The notes beneath the pieces were generated by a model. It ran no database searches. It saw only the letters and a list, made by a program, of their open reading frames with translations, and was not told where the DNA came from. The position numbers were made by a program, and so were the translations under genes. From the NCBI GenBank assembly GCA_032164245.1, contig JAVMKO010000004.1:35565626-35629625 (forward strand): a stretch of DNA of 64,000 nt, in the 5' to 3' direction. The DNA is from Sternotherus odoratus (Eukaryota; Chordata; Testudines; Kinosternidae). Below, piece by piece: positions 25,446 through 34,762 of this stretch (position 1 is its first letter; each line of letters opens with the position of its first letter).

Positions 25446-27895
25446 AGCATAAAATACTGTTTCCTGGCTTGAGCCAGATCTTGCAAACCTAAAAGGTCTC
25501 TGTTATACAGGAAATCACATCACAATTGTCCCTTCTGGGTTTATAATCTATGAAAGAGTGGAACTATTTGAATGAGTAAAACTACTTATCTGAGTAAAGA
25601 ATTAAAGGTTAGAGTATTTAATTAAGAACTAGTTCTCAGGAAGGTACAATAGTAAGTGATAAAGAAAAATCAAAATCACAAGGTCACTCTGAAACAGCAG
25701 AGCAGAGCAATATGAAAAAGAGGTTTGAAAATTGACATGAAAAGTTTAGGTTTATTTATTTTAAGGTAGAATATAAAAGGACAAAATCTGTTCTCAGATT
25801 ACATTGGTGTAAATCTAGAGGAACTATGTTGTCTGAGACCCACTTTGTCTTAAAGTTGGTATACAATGTGTATGGATCATATCAGTTAAAATGGGTTAAT
25901 TTCATTCCAACATTATTACTGTATTCCAAGGATCTGGGCTTTTGTGGCACTGGACAAGTTGAATGGATCAATAACTGCCTAGGGCACAACTGAGGTCTGG
26001 TAATTTTCTCTGCCTTGCCACTAATTCACATTGTTACCCAAGGTGTGTTATGCAACCTCTCTCGCTACATCATAGTCCCCTTTTATAGAGAGGGAGATTA
26101 AGTATACTTACCCACATTTGTAAAATACTTCCAGATCTAGAGTTGAAAAGTACTATGTAAGTGCTAAGTATTGTATTATTATTAACAAGAGTATTAAAAA
26201 TTGCTTCAAATGGCGTATGGACAAACTGTTACCAAATTTTAATGTAATTTGCATTGTATTGCTTTCGTGTCAGAGAGGAACTAATCAGTCTATAAAAAAA
26301 TAAGATGAAGTGAATTTTTTATGAATATGAAATTTTATAATTAGTTCCACATATTCCTCAGGAAAAATGGAGCTGCTAATCACAATACTTATCACTTTTC
26401 AGCTTTGATGTGCTTTTCTTTACTAACATAGTCATTTTATTTTCTCAGCCATCCTGTGAGACAGTTAATAGCCCAAATGTGGAGCCTTTACTCATGCTCA
26501 GTCCCTCCACCTTCACTGTGAGCCTGACTCATCATTGTATTATTCCAGGTTATACTACTGTGACATGGGAGTAACACAACAATGTAACAGGCCCTTGGTT
26601 TTTGCTTACTGGACAGTGGGTGAAGTGTAGACTAGAAGCATTTCTGAAAGACAGTCGTAAAGAAAGCTTCAATAGTTAACGCGGGTGACGCAGTAATATT
26701 TGAAATGAGCAAGGGCTGCAGACTTCAAATATTATGGGTACGTCTAAACTGTTGTCAGAGGTGTGACTGCAGCTTGCAGAGGCATACCTAAACATGGCTA
26801 AAAATAGCAGTGAAGACATGGTAGCACAGTACAAGCCCTATCAGAACCCTGGATGTGTACTAATACTAGTCTATTGCACTCAAACAGACATCTATAGATT
26901 CTCTTTCCCCTCTAACAATTTATCTGAGATTGTCAGCCAACATTTGGTCTAAGAATCTCTTGCAAAGCAACCCATTCCTCAATCTCATAGATGAAAAATA
27001 GTATTAGATCATTTTGGAAGTCAGAGCTTTCATATCTATTTGTCCAGGGTTCTTCTGATACATATGAATCAGAAAACATTTTTTTCTGCTATTACCAGGA
27101 CCCTATCATCAAAACCTAACAATTTGGCCTTGATCCTCCTTTTTAATTAATACTAGTTAGGGAAGAATTGCTGTCTCTTCACTCCGCTACTCAAAATTTT
27201 CTGTGGAGAGCAACACTATTTCATCAATGCATTAAGGGTATACTTTCAAAGGGTGTAGATTAGTAAAGCTTTGCCAGTTTACACTAGACAAGTGTTTAAG
27301 TCAGTAGGCCAAATTCATTTCTAGGGTAAATCCATTTAGGTGAGTTATACCTGGAATGAATTTGGGCTATTATATCTATTTGGTGTGTAGGCAAGATTTG
27401 GTTCAAGTACTTGCCTCTGTTCAAAGTAGCTAGCATGTGCTATAAAACCGTTTGGGCATAATCAAATTTTCCATTTGTGCACATTACACATGACAGAGAA
27501 TTGAAACTATGTTGAAAAACACTGAAAGCTGCCAAGCAGGTAAAAACGAAAGCCCTGAAATACACTCCAAGTCTTTCACATGAGTTTCATATTTTATTGC
27601 ATGTGATTCTAACCACCTTGCAATAAACAAACTCTCTGGCCAACAGACCATGCTGGGATCCTTCTAACAGATGGCTGGCTGTAAAATATTTTCATAGGTA
27701 ATTTTAAGTTAGCAGCATCTTTGACTTTTGCTGTCTGGCTATCATGCTCCTGGTAAGTTATACATAAGTGGTTTTTATCTCGCTTCACCTTATAGATATC
27801 TAAATATATGAAGTCTAAAGGATAGCCATGGTAATCTCTGAGTGGGTTTGGGTGAAGATGTATGGAAATGGGCATGGGAATTCTTTTTATAATGT
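25446..27895. other. No gene recognised
   Basis: AT-rich DNA. About 26735-26850 ('gtacgtctaaactgttg', 'gtgaagacatgg') resembles a decayed MITE of the 'tctacac' type. Around 27240-27370 there is weak similarity to the dispersed palindromic family. No coding or RNA gene. Confidence 0.45.
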
Positions 27896-28428
27896 ACTAG
27901 CAAAAATACCTGGTGTTGCTCGGGGTATTTGTAATTGGAAACTGGGATGTAAAAAGACTACACTATTTTTTATTAATACAAATTTTGTTCAGAAGTCTCT
28001 AATTAATTTAGTTCTCTTGCATTTAGATGTGGGGGGGAGGGGGGAGAGAGCTGAGCGAGTGCGGGGGACGTTGGAGGGGGGGCAGTGGGTGAGATTTTAA
28101 AATTTTCCGATTCTTACCTGAGGGGGGAGAGAGCTGAGCGAGTGCGGGGGCTGTTGGAGGGGGGTATTATTACATCATAACTATGTCACAGAGAACAGCA
28201 GGTGTTAACCTGCTGCCCAGCTGATGTTAATGGGCTTTAAAGAATTTCACCCCTAAGGGGTATAAGAGGTGAGATTTGAAATTTTTTTGATTCTTATCTT
28301 GATTAGGACCCTAAAGCCTACGACTGTACCAAATTTCAAGTCTCTAGCTGAAATGGTGTGGAAGGAGTAAGGGAACATACATACACGCACACACCATTTG
28401 ACTTTTATATATATATAGACTAGCGAAA
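27896..28428. mobile_element. Unnamed element, copy A of a head-to-tail pair
   Basis: It starts with ctagcaaaaatacctgg, where AAATACC pairs with GGTATTT across a short loop (about 27902-27930). It contains two G-rich blocks with 'gagagagctgagcgagtg' (28044 and 28124) and a middle with 'catcataactatgtcacag'. It ends with 'ccatttgacttt' and a TA run that joins copy B directly at 'gactagcgaaaatacccg'. The matching start and end motifs define one unit. I recognise the 'aaatacccggcgttgctcgg' hairpin as widespread in reptile genomes. A Penelope-like origin is my best guess because such elements are found as tandem terminal repeats, but no coding remnant proves it. Confidence 0.6.
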
Positions 28429-29431
28429 ATACCCGGCGTTGCTCGGGTCAGTCGGAGGTGGGGAGGGGGAACACAGCTGAGCGAGTGCGGGGTCCGTTGG
28501 ATGGGGGAGAGAGAAAACCCGACACCCCCACCTCACCCCCCCGACCAAACCCGACACCCCCACCTCACTTACCCCTCAACCAACCCAGACTCACATTTTC
28601 ACCCCCCCACCCAAACCCAACACCCCCACGTCTCCCCCCTACCAACCCCAACACCCCCTGACCAACACCCACACCTCACCCCCCATAGACCAAACCTGAC
28701 ACACCCACCTCACTTCCCCCCCAACCAAACCCGACACCCCTACCTACCACCACAAACAAACCTGACACCCACACCTCACTTACCCCTCGACCAACCCCAA
28801 CCCCCCTCAACCCCCAACCAAACCCAACACCCCCACCTTACCCCCCCACCAACCCCAACCCCCCCTGACCAACCCCAACCCCCACACCTCACCCCTCACC
28901 CACCCAGACACCTTCCCACCCCCCAGACCAAACCCAACACCCCCGGCTCACTTACCCCCCAACCAAACCCAACACCCCCACCTCACCCCCCCGACCAAAC
29001 CCGACACCCCCACCTCACCCCCCGACCAAACCCGACATCCCTACCTCACTTACCCTCTGACCAAACCCAACTTGGGTCCGTCGGAGGTGGGGAGGGGGCA
29101 GAGAGCTGAGGGATTCCGGGATCCGTTGGAGGGAGGAGGGGCAGAGAGCTGAGCGAGTGCGGTGTCTGTTGGAGGGGGTATTATGACATCATAACTATAT
29201 CACAGAGAACAGCAGCTGCCCAGCTGATGTGATTGGCCTTTAAAGAATTTCACCCCTGGGGGGCGTCAGAGGTGAGATTTGAAAAAATTTCGACTCTTAC
29301 GGTCATTAGGACCCCAAGACCTCTAACTGTACCAAATTTCAAGTCTCTAGCTCAAACGGTGTGGAAGGAGTAAGCTTACATACATACACATACGCACGCA
29401 CGCATACACCATTTGACTTTTATATATATAG
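28429..29431. mobile_element. Unnamed element, copy B with C-rich minisatellite
   Basis: This is the second copy of the element at 27896. It shares the start motif ('gcgaaaatacccggcgttgc', forming a CCCG/CGGG hairpin), the G-rich 'gctgagcgagtgcgg' blocks (28470 and 29149), the middle 'catcataactatatcacag' (29190), the tail 'accaaatttcaagtctctag' (29330) and the 'ccatttgacttttatat' end. It is longer because of the minisatellite inserted at about 28515-29070. The tail shared with copy A covers about 270 bases (28160-28428 against 29170-29431) at high similarity. Confidence 0.65.
28515..29070. repeat. C-rich minisatellite
   Basis: A tandem array of units of very roughly 30 bp built on 'cccgaccaaacccgacac' and 'ccccacctcactta', nearly free of G on the plus strand. 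The units vary in length and drift in sequence. The proline-, threonine- and asparagine-rich open frame of 202 codons (28501-29109, plus) is simply a reading of this array. Purine-rich flanks on both sides ('ggaggtggggaggggg' at 28454 and 29084) suggest that the array expanded inside a duplicated G-rich block. Confidence 0.85.
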
Positions 29432-29730
29432 ATATGTGAAAACCATGAATGCACAATAACCACTATTCCAAATATTCGGTCTACAAAGGTGCTGCCTCCA
29501 GCAGTAGAGTTCACTGGGAAACTACTTTGATTCATAGAAAATGGAAGGTAGAATTCTTTCAGTTTCCCTGCACTGATGCTCCTACCAGCACAAGCAGCTT
29601 TTAAAGTCTATAATGCTTCCAACCACAGTATGTTCTGTACCTTCTATCTCAGCCTTCTTAGTTGATGGGACAAGCAGCAAAACTTTGGAACTTCACATTT
29701 GAACCAATGAGAATAATACATATCAGTTAT
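29432..29730. other. No gene recognised
   Basis: A short unique spacer between the tandem element and the CR1 copy. Nothing recognised. Confidence 0.5.
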
Positions 29731-30109
29731 TATAGAACCATAGATATGTAGGGCTGGAAGGGACTTTCAGAAGTCATTAAGTCAGCCACCTGTGCTGAGG
29801 CAGGACCAAGTAAACCTAGATAGACCATTCCTGACAAGTGCTTGTCCAATCTGTTCTTAAAAACCTTCAGTGGTGAGAATTCCACAACCTCTCTTGGAAG
29901 CCTATTCCAGAGCTAAACCACCCACATAGTTAGGAAGTTTTTCCTAATAGCTAATGTAAATCTTCCTCGCTACAGACTAAGTCCATTACTTCTTATCCTA
30001 TCTCTGGTGGACATGGAGAACAATTGATCACGGACTTCTTTATAACCACCTTTAACATCTATGAAGACTATTTGCTTCAGGTTTTTTTTTTCCAACCTTC
30101 CCTCACAGA

Positions 30110-30424
30110 TCAGGGTTTTTTAAACATTTTATCATTTTTGTTTGCTCTCTTCTGGACTCTCTGCAATTTATCCACATCTTTTCTAAAGTGTGATACCAAG
30201 AACTGGACATGGTACTCCAGCTGGAGCCTCACCAGTGTTGTGTACAGTGGGACAATTTTTGTTGCCCTTTTCTGAACCTTTTCCAATTCAAATATATCTT
30301 TTTTGAGATGAGGCAACCACATATGCACATAGTATTCAAGATGTGGGCATACCATGGATTTACATAGAGGTGATATGATATTTTCTGTCTTATTATCTAT
30401 CCCTTTCTTAATTATTCCAAACAT
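30110..30424 (-). pseudogene. CR1 ORF2 C-terminal fragment with doubled segment
   Basis: An open stretch of 104 codons from the reverse-transcriptase C-terminus (thumb/connection region) of a CR1-type LINE. The family signature 'PHLEY', then 'LKKDI', then 'LEKVQKRATK' is clear at about residues 29-56. Unusually it is followed at residues 59-95 by a second diverged version: 'LQLEY', then 'FRKDVDKL', then 'RVQKRANK'. Each segment is about 40 residues (120 bases: 30251-30370 and 30131-30250). The second has the wording of a different CR1/L3 subfamily, so this may be a chimera or a second CR1 inserted next to the first, not a simple duplication. No intact start; a dead fragment. Confidence 0.85.
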
Positions 30425-31030
30425 TCAGTTTGCCTTTTTGATTGCCACTGGACACTGAGAGGATGCTTTCAGAGAACTGTCCACAATGACTCCAAGATCG
30501 TTTTCTTGACTGATAACAAATTTAGACCCCATAATTTTATATGTATACTTGGGATTATATTGTCCAATGTGCATTACTTTGCATTTATCAACATTGAATT
30601 TCATCTGCCATTTTGTTGCCTGGTGACCCAGTTTTGAGAGATCCTTTTGTAGCTATTCCCAATCTGCCTGGGACTTAACTATTTTGAGCATTTTTGTATC
30701 ATCTGCAAATGTTGCCATCTCACTGTTTACCCCTTTTTCCAGATCATTTATGAATATGTTGAATAGAACTGGGCCCAGTACGGATCCCTGGGGGACACAA
30801 CTATTTACCTCTTTCCATTCTGAAAACAGACCATTTATTTCCTATCCTTTGTTTCCTATCTTTAAATCAGTTACTAACCCATGAGAGGACCTTCCCTTTT
30901 ATCCCGGGACTGCTTGCTTTGCTTAAGAGCTGTTGGTGAGGGACCTTGTAAAAGGCTTTCTGAAAATCTAAGTACACTATATCCACTGGATCCCCCATGT
31001 TTACATGCTTCTTGACCCCCTTAAAGAATT

Positions 31031-31294
31031 CTAGCAGAATTCTCCAGCTATATTCACCTCTTGTACCAGATCCTGTGCGCCATTTAGGACTAAATTAAGA
31101 ATCGCCTCTCCTCTTGTGGGTTCCAGGACTAGCTGCTCCAAGAAGCAGTCATTTAAGGTATCAAGAAACTTTGTCACTGCATCCCATCCTGAGGTGACAT
31201 GCACCCAATTAAAATCCCCCATTATTATTGAGTTTTTTATTTTAATAGTCTTTCTAATCTCCCTGAGCATTTCACAGCATTTCATTATCACCAT
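31031..31294 (-). pseudogene. CR1 ORF2 endonuclease-domain fragment
   Basis: An 87-codon open stretch carrying the end of the apurinic/apyrimidinic-type endonuclease domain of a CR1 ORF2. The conserved 'IIMGDFN' block (residues 23-29), in which D and N belong to the catalytic site, is followed by 'FLDTLNDCFLEQLV', 'EPTRGEAILNLVL' and 'GAQDLVQEVNIAG', as in turtle CR1 proteins. The sequence then runs into the deletion junction near 31040, after which the reading matches a point well downstream in the reverse-transcriptase palm. The upstream half of the domain is degraded. Confidence 0.85.
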
Positions 31295-31600
31295 CCTGGT
31301 CAGGTAGTCGGTGCTATATCCCTACTGCTATATTCTTATTATTTGAGCATAGAATTACTATCCTTAGAGATTCTATGATACAGTTAAGATTTTTAATTCA
31401 TTTGATGCTTCACTTTCTTTCACATATAGTGACACTCCCCACCAGCACAATCTGTCCAGTCATTCCAATTTACTTTGTACCCTGATATTACTGTGTCCCA
31501 CTGATTATCCTAATTCCACCACATTTCCATAATGCCTATTATATAAATATCCTCACCCATCTTACTATTTAGATATATTATATATATAGTATATAATATA

Positions 31601-32785
31601 CCTACACAGACACCAGTGCTCATGATTTATAGAGATATTTATAGAAAAAAATCTAGTTCAATTTACTTTCTTTGTAATGATCTAGAATTACAAAGTAATT
31701 TTCATGAAATGTAGCATGTGTGCAGATCTTGGTATAAACTAGGCACAAGCTTTGTTGATTTTTTTCAACTCTTATTCTTTTATTATCATTTTTTTCACTA
31801 ACAACATCCAGTAGGTTTCTACTGCAATCAGAGAACAAGAGACGAGCCCTTCTGTGGCTAATTAATACCTATACATTCATACAGATTATAATAAAAGTTT
31901 ATAGTGACTCACGGATAAAGATCCCATTTCAAAGGTCATAAATTCAAATCCTGCTAATGGTTTCCTTTCATTAAAATGCCTAATAACTTTTTTCCATCAA
32001 CACAATTATACAGTACATCAGTTAATTCTTCCCACTTTTCTCAAGCAACAACAAAACAGGAATATTATCCATTAAACACACTTTAAAAAATAATAGTCAG
32101 AAAATTATTAGGTGTTTAAACAGTTTTGTTAAATGAGGCACAATTAGAACTAAGTAGTTTTCTTATTGTAGAGCTAATTGCTGTCCTCAGATAAATGCAC
32201 AGAAGTCCCACCCTAAAGTTGTTGGGAACTGTGGGCCTTCTCTAATTCCCACGGGCTTCAATGTGCATTAATCAGACACAGTATGTCACATATCTAAAAC
32301 GGCCTTAGAGTTTATAAACCACATATATGAGCTCTGAAACAGAGAGGGAGGGCCACATTTTCCCTAATGGTGTCTTGTTTAACTTGACTATATTATAAGA
32401 TATGCACAGAGATGGCCTTAGATATGATTATGAGGCCCCATCCTCATCCCTCTGGCTGGTTTCAGTGATCTCTTAAGCTATTTTTGATCAAAGAAGTTTA
32501 GAGGGCATACAAATCTAATACAAAGAAAAATATCTTATAGGATTATCTGGTTGTGTTTCCAGATTTAGGAGTGCATGTATTTCTTTCTTATATGTTGGTT
32601 TCTCTTCCTAAATCAGGGCCAGATTGTGATACCTTTACAAACACTAAATAGTACCTTAGACTCACTGAGGTCAGTGGGACTATTTGTGTAGTAAAGTACT
32701 GTTCAGTCTAAGTAAGGGTATCACAGTGTAGCTTTCAGGGTGGCATGGTCTTTTTTACAACATTAAAGGACTTCTGGATGTGACA
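31601..32785. other. No gene recognised; one dispersed repeat
   Basis: AT-rich unique DNA. At 32612-32735 a near-palindromic dispersed repeat is visible: 'cagattgtgataccttta' at the left, 'gtaagggtatcaca' at the right, and a centre of 'gaggtcagtgggac'. No gene. Confidence 0.5.
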
Positions 32786-33205
32786 GGTTTCAGAGTGGTA
32801 GCCGTGTTAGTCCGTGTCAGCCAAAAAAATGAGGAGTCCTTGTGGCAACTTAGAGACTAAAAAATTTATTTGGGCATAAGCTTTGTGGGCTAGAACCCAC
32901 TTCATCAGATGCATAGAGTGGAACATACAGTCTCTCTCTCTCTCTTTGCCCGTCACTCCCCAGCCGGGGTATGGGCCACCAACTGGTGTTGGTGTTTCAG
33001 TAGCAATTGGTTCCCTTACGGGGTCGAGTTGCTAGCCCCACGCCCATGGAACATACAGTAGGAAGATATAAATACACACAGAGAACATGAAAAGGTGGAG
33101 GTTTCCATACCAACGCTAAGAGACAAATCAATTAAGGTGGGCTATTATCAGCAAGAGGAAAAAAAATTGTAGTGATAATCAGGATGTCCCATTTCAAACG
33201 TAACA
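32786..33205 (-). mobile_element. Penelope-like element end, interrupted by a SINE
   Basis: The plus strand begins 'ggtttcagagtggtagccg', then 'gttagtccgtgtcag', the 5'-most motif of a turtle and crocodilian repeat that I assign to Penelope-like elements. It continues with 'tagagactaaaaaattt' and 'cataagctttgtgggc', and, after the nested insertion at 32932-33046, with 'tggaacatacagtaggaag' and 'ttgtagtgataatcagg'. On the minus strand, 32914 down to 32870 reads as a hammerhead-like core: CUGAUGA, a GUGGG/CCCAC stem, then AAAGC-UUAU-GCC. The conserved GAAA has lost its G, so this copy should be inactive. No reverse-transcriptase or GIY-YIG coding sequence is left. Confidence 0.7.
32932..33046 (-). 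mobile_element. GA-tailed SINE-like element, copy 1
   Basis: A 115-bp insertion inside the Penelope-like copy, flanked by perfect 13-bp target duplications, TGGAACATACAGT (32919-32931 and 33047-33059). In sense (minus) it starts TGGGCGTGGGGCTAGCAACT, has 'gctactgaaacaccaacac' in the middle and ends 'gtgacgggcaaagagagag' in a GA tail. A second copy with the same two ends lies at 59119. The duplications and the simple-repeat tail point to LINE-driven retrotransposition. I cannot match the body to a tRNA, 7SL or 5S head, so its parent RNA is unknown. Confidence 0.8.
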
Positions 33206-34000
33206 GTATTTTCCTACCCCAGCCGTGAGCCTGACCGTATCTTCTCCCTTCTTTCTCCCTTCATGCTTTTCCTGGACAGTACCCTTTCCACAGTAGAACC
33301 TTCTTGTGGCACTGGAAAGGAGACTTCTATAAGTATGGAGGAGAAGGTTGAATTTGCCTCCCAGTCAAATAAGAGGAGCTAACAGCTTAATGAAATAAAA
33401 ACTTCAAGCCTCAACATACCATTTTGGATTAATAACTCTCCAGCAGCACAGGGAAGATGTGAGGAGGTAATCTAGTGTTACGATACCATCTGCAAACATT
33501 AAACCAGACAATAAAATCATCGCATAAAATAATAAGAAAGACGATTAAAAGGAAAGACTTAAAAACGGAGAGGAAAATAATGCATGCATGCCAGTGGTAC
33601 TGAGGAGAGTGGAATCTCTTCCTCTTCTTTCTCTCACAATCTGGTAACATGTTTTTTGTGCACTTGTAGGGGTAGGATTTTATATTTGTACGAAAGGCCA
33701 TAGTTTATCCTGCCAGCCACTCTATTGGAATAGCAGAAAGATATGACCCTCTGGGGTACTGGTAGAAACACATCTGACAGACTGTTCATGTCTGTAATGA
33801 TGTTAAGGCAGGGACGGACCAGAGCAGTCCTTATGACTAATTATGGGCAACCTTTATTTTAGGAGAAGTTGTATTATAAAATATGGGGTCTTGTTTCCTC
33901 TATGTATTATACACTTCCCTTTAGTCATTTCTCTGTTTTAAGGTTTAGTGAGTAAAAGACAGGGTCATGCATTGTGTCTATGTTAATTAGATTAGAGGAA
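33206..34000. other. No gene recognised
   Basis: Unique AT-rich DNA. The open frame of 90 codons on minus (33429-33701) has no recognisable feature. Confidence 0.5.
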
Positions 34001-34762
34001 TTCTGAAGGCCAGAGCCACAATGTGAACTGTTTTGATTAGAAGATTTAGTGAGGTTTAATTTCTGATGCCTTTCTTGCTCAATATAAAATACTACTGTTT
34101 GTATATCTTTGAAGGTCTCTGTAAAAGACGGTTTCTGTGAATGAGGAGTGCATGCATCAGGAAAAGATAAGGTGTGAAGGCCATTGTCGGATCCAGATGG
34201 TCAAGGGAGGAGGAATGAAGAAATTTAACAGACTTATTAACACCGGAGAACCATCAATACGAATCCATGATTGAGGGAAGGCAGATTGACAACCCTGAGG
34301 TGCAGACTGGCACCCCTAAAGACAAGACAACTGATTAAATCAAAAAGAGAGGATGGCCCTCTGGGTGGTGTTTTGGAATGTTAACATGAGAAGAGAACAC
34401 CAGTTAAGGAGTAACCGATCACAAACTGGCACAGCAAAATCCATAGACTTCAACAAAGAAAAAGGACTATAAGGATAGGGTGCTTTGCCATGGGACTTTG
34501 GGTTTGTCTTGCCACAACTCCAAGAGCATCGGATCGGGACAGACAGAGCCCAGCTCCTCTCTGTGACCAATCTGCCTGGCCACTAGATTGATCCAGACTA
34601 TGGACTGGTAAGTACAAACATCAAGTGGCAGGACTGTGTGTGTGTGTGTGTCTATGTGTGTGTGATTGAAAAGGATACGCTAACTGCTGTATTCTCAATA
34701 AATGTGGCGTGTTGCCTTCTCCCCTATAAAAGATCTTGTGTGCTTTGTATGGGCATAACACA
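34001..34762 (+). repeat. Possible LTR remnant
   Basis: The right half looks like the R/U5 part of an LTR on the plus strand: 'ctgtattctcaataaatgtg' (poly(A) signal at about 34698), then 'gtgttgccttctccc' and an end near 'gggcataaca' (34760). A GT dinucleotide run lies at 34637-34662. The left edge is uncertain. A weak 'aattc' direct repeat (about 34000 and 34763) could be a target duplication but is too short to prove it. No internal retroviral genes are next to it. Confidence 0.35.

Larger units (their letters stand above)
29731..31600 (-). mobile_element. CR1-type LINE, truncated and internally deleted
   Basis: The sense strand is minus. The 3' end is at about 29731, where the plus strand reads 'atagaaccatag' and 'agggctggaagggact', the hallmark CR1 3' terminus in antisense. 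Going into the element come 3' UTR-like sequence, the C-terminal part of ORF2 (30110-30424), a reverse-transcriptase motif TFADDTKM (complement of about 30690-30712), and an endonuclease fragment (31031-31294). Compared with the family, the stretch between the endonuclease and the reverse-transcriptase palm is missing, with the junction at about 31030-31045. The 5' end is lost near an AT-rich tract at 31565-31600. Frameshifts and stops break the frame, so it cannot move by itself. Confidence 0.88.

Noticed and set aside
28190..28300. A hammerhead core in the 27896 element ('gctgatgttaatggg')
   Set aside because: Only CUGAUG is present; the following A is U and no stem II-GAAA order follows.
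28501..29109. 202-codon proline/threonine-rich open frame
   Set aside because: A direct reading of the C-rich minisatellite; stop codons are rare in sequence almost free of G. No start context, domain or splice site.
32932..33046. tRNA-derived head in the GA-tailed element, suggested by 'ggggtcgagttgc' and a terminal CCA on plus
   Set aside because: The spacing does not make a 7-base T loop, and the simple-repeat tail is at the other end, so this orientation would be backwards for a tRNA SINE.
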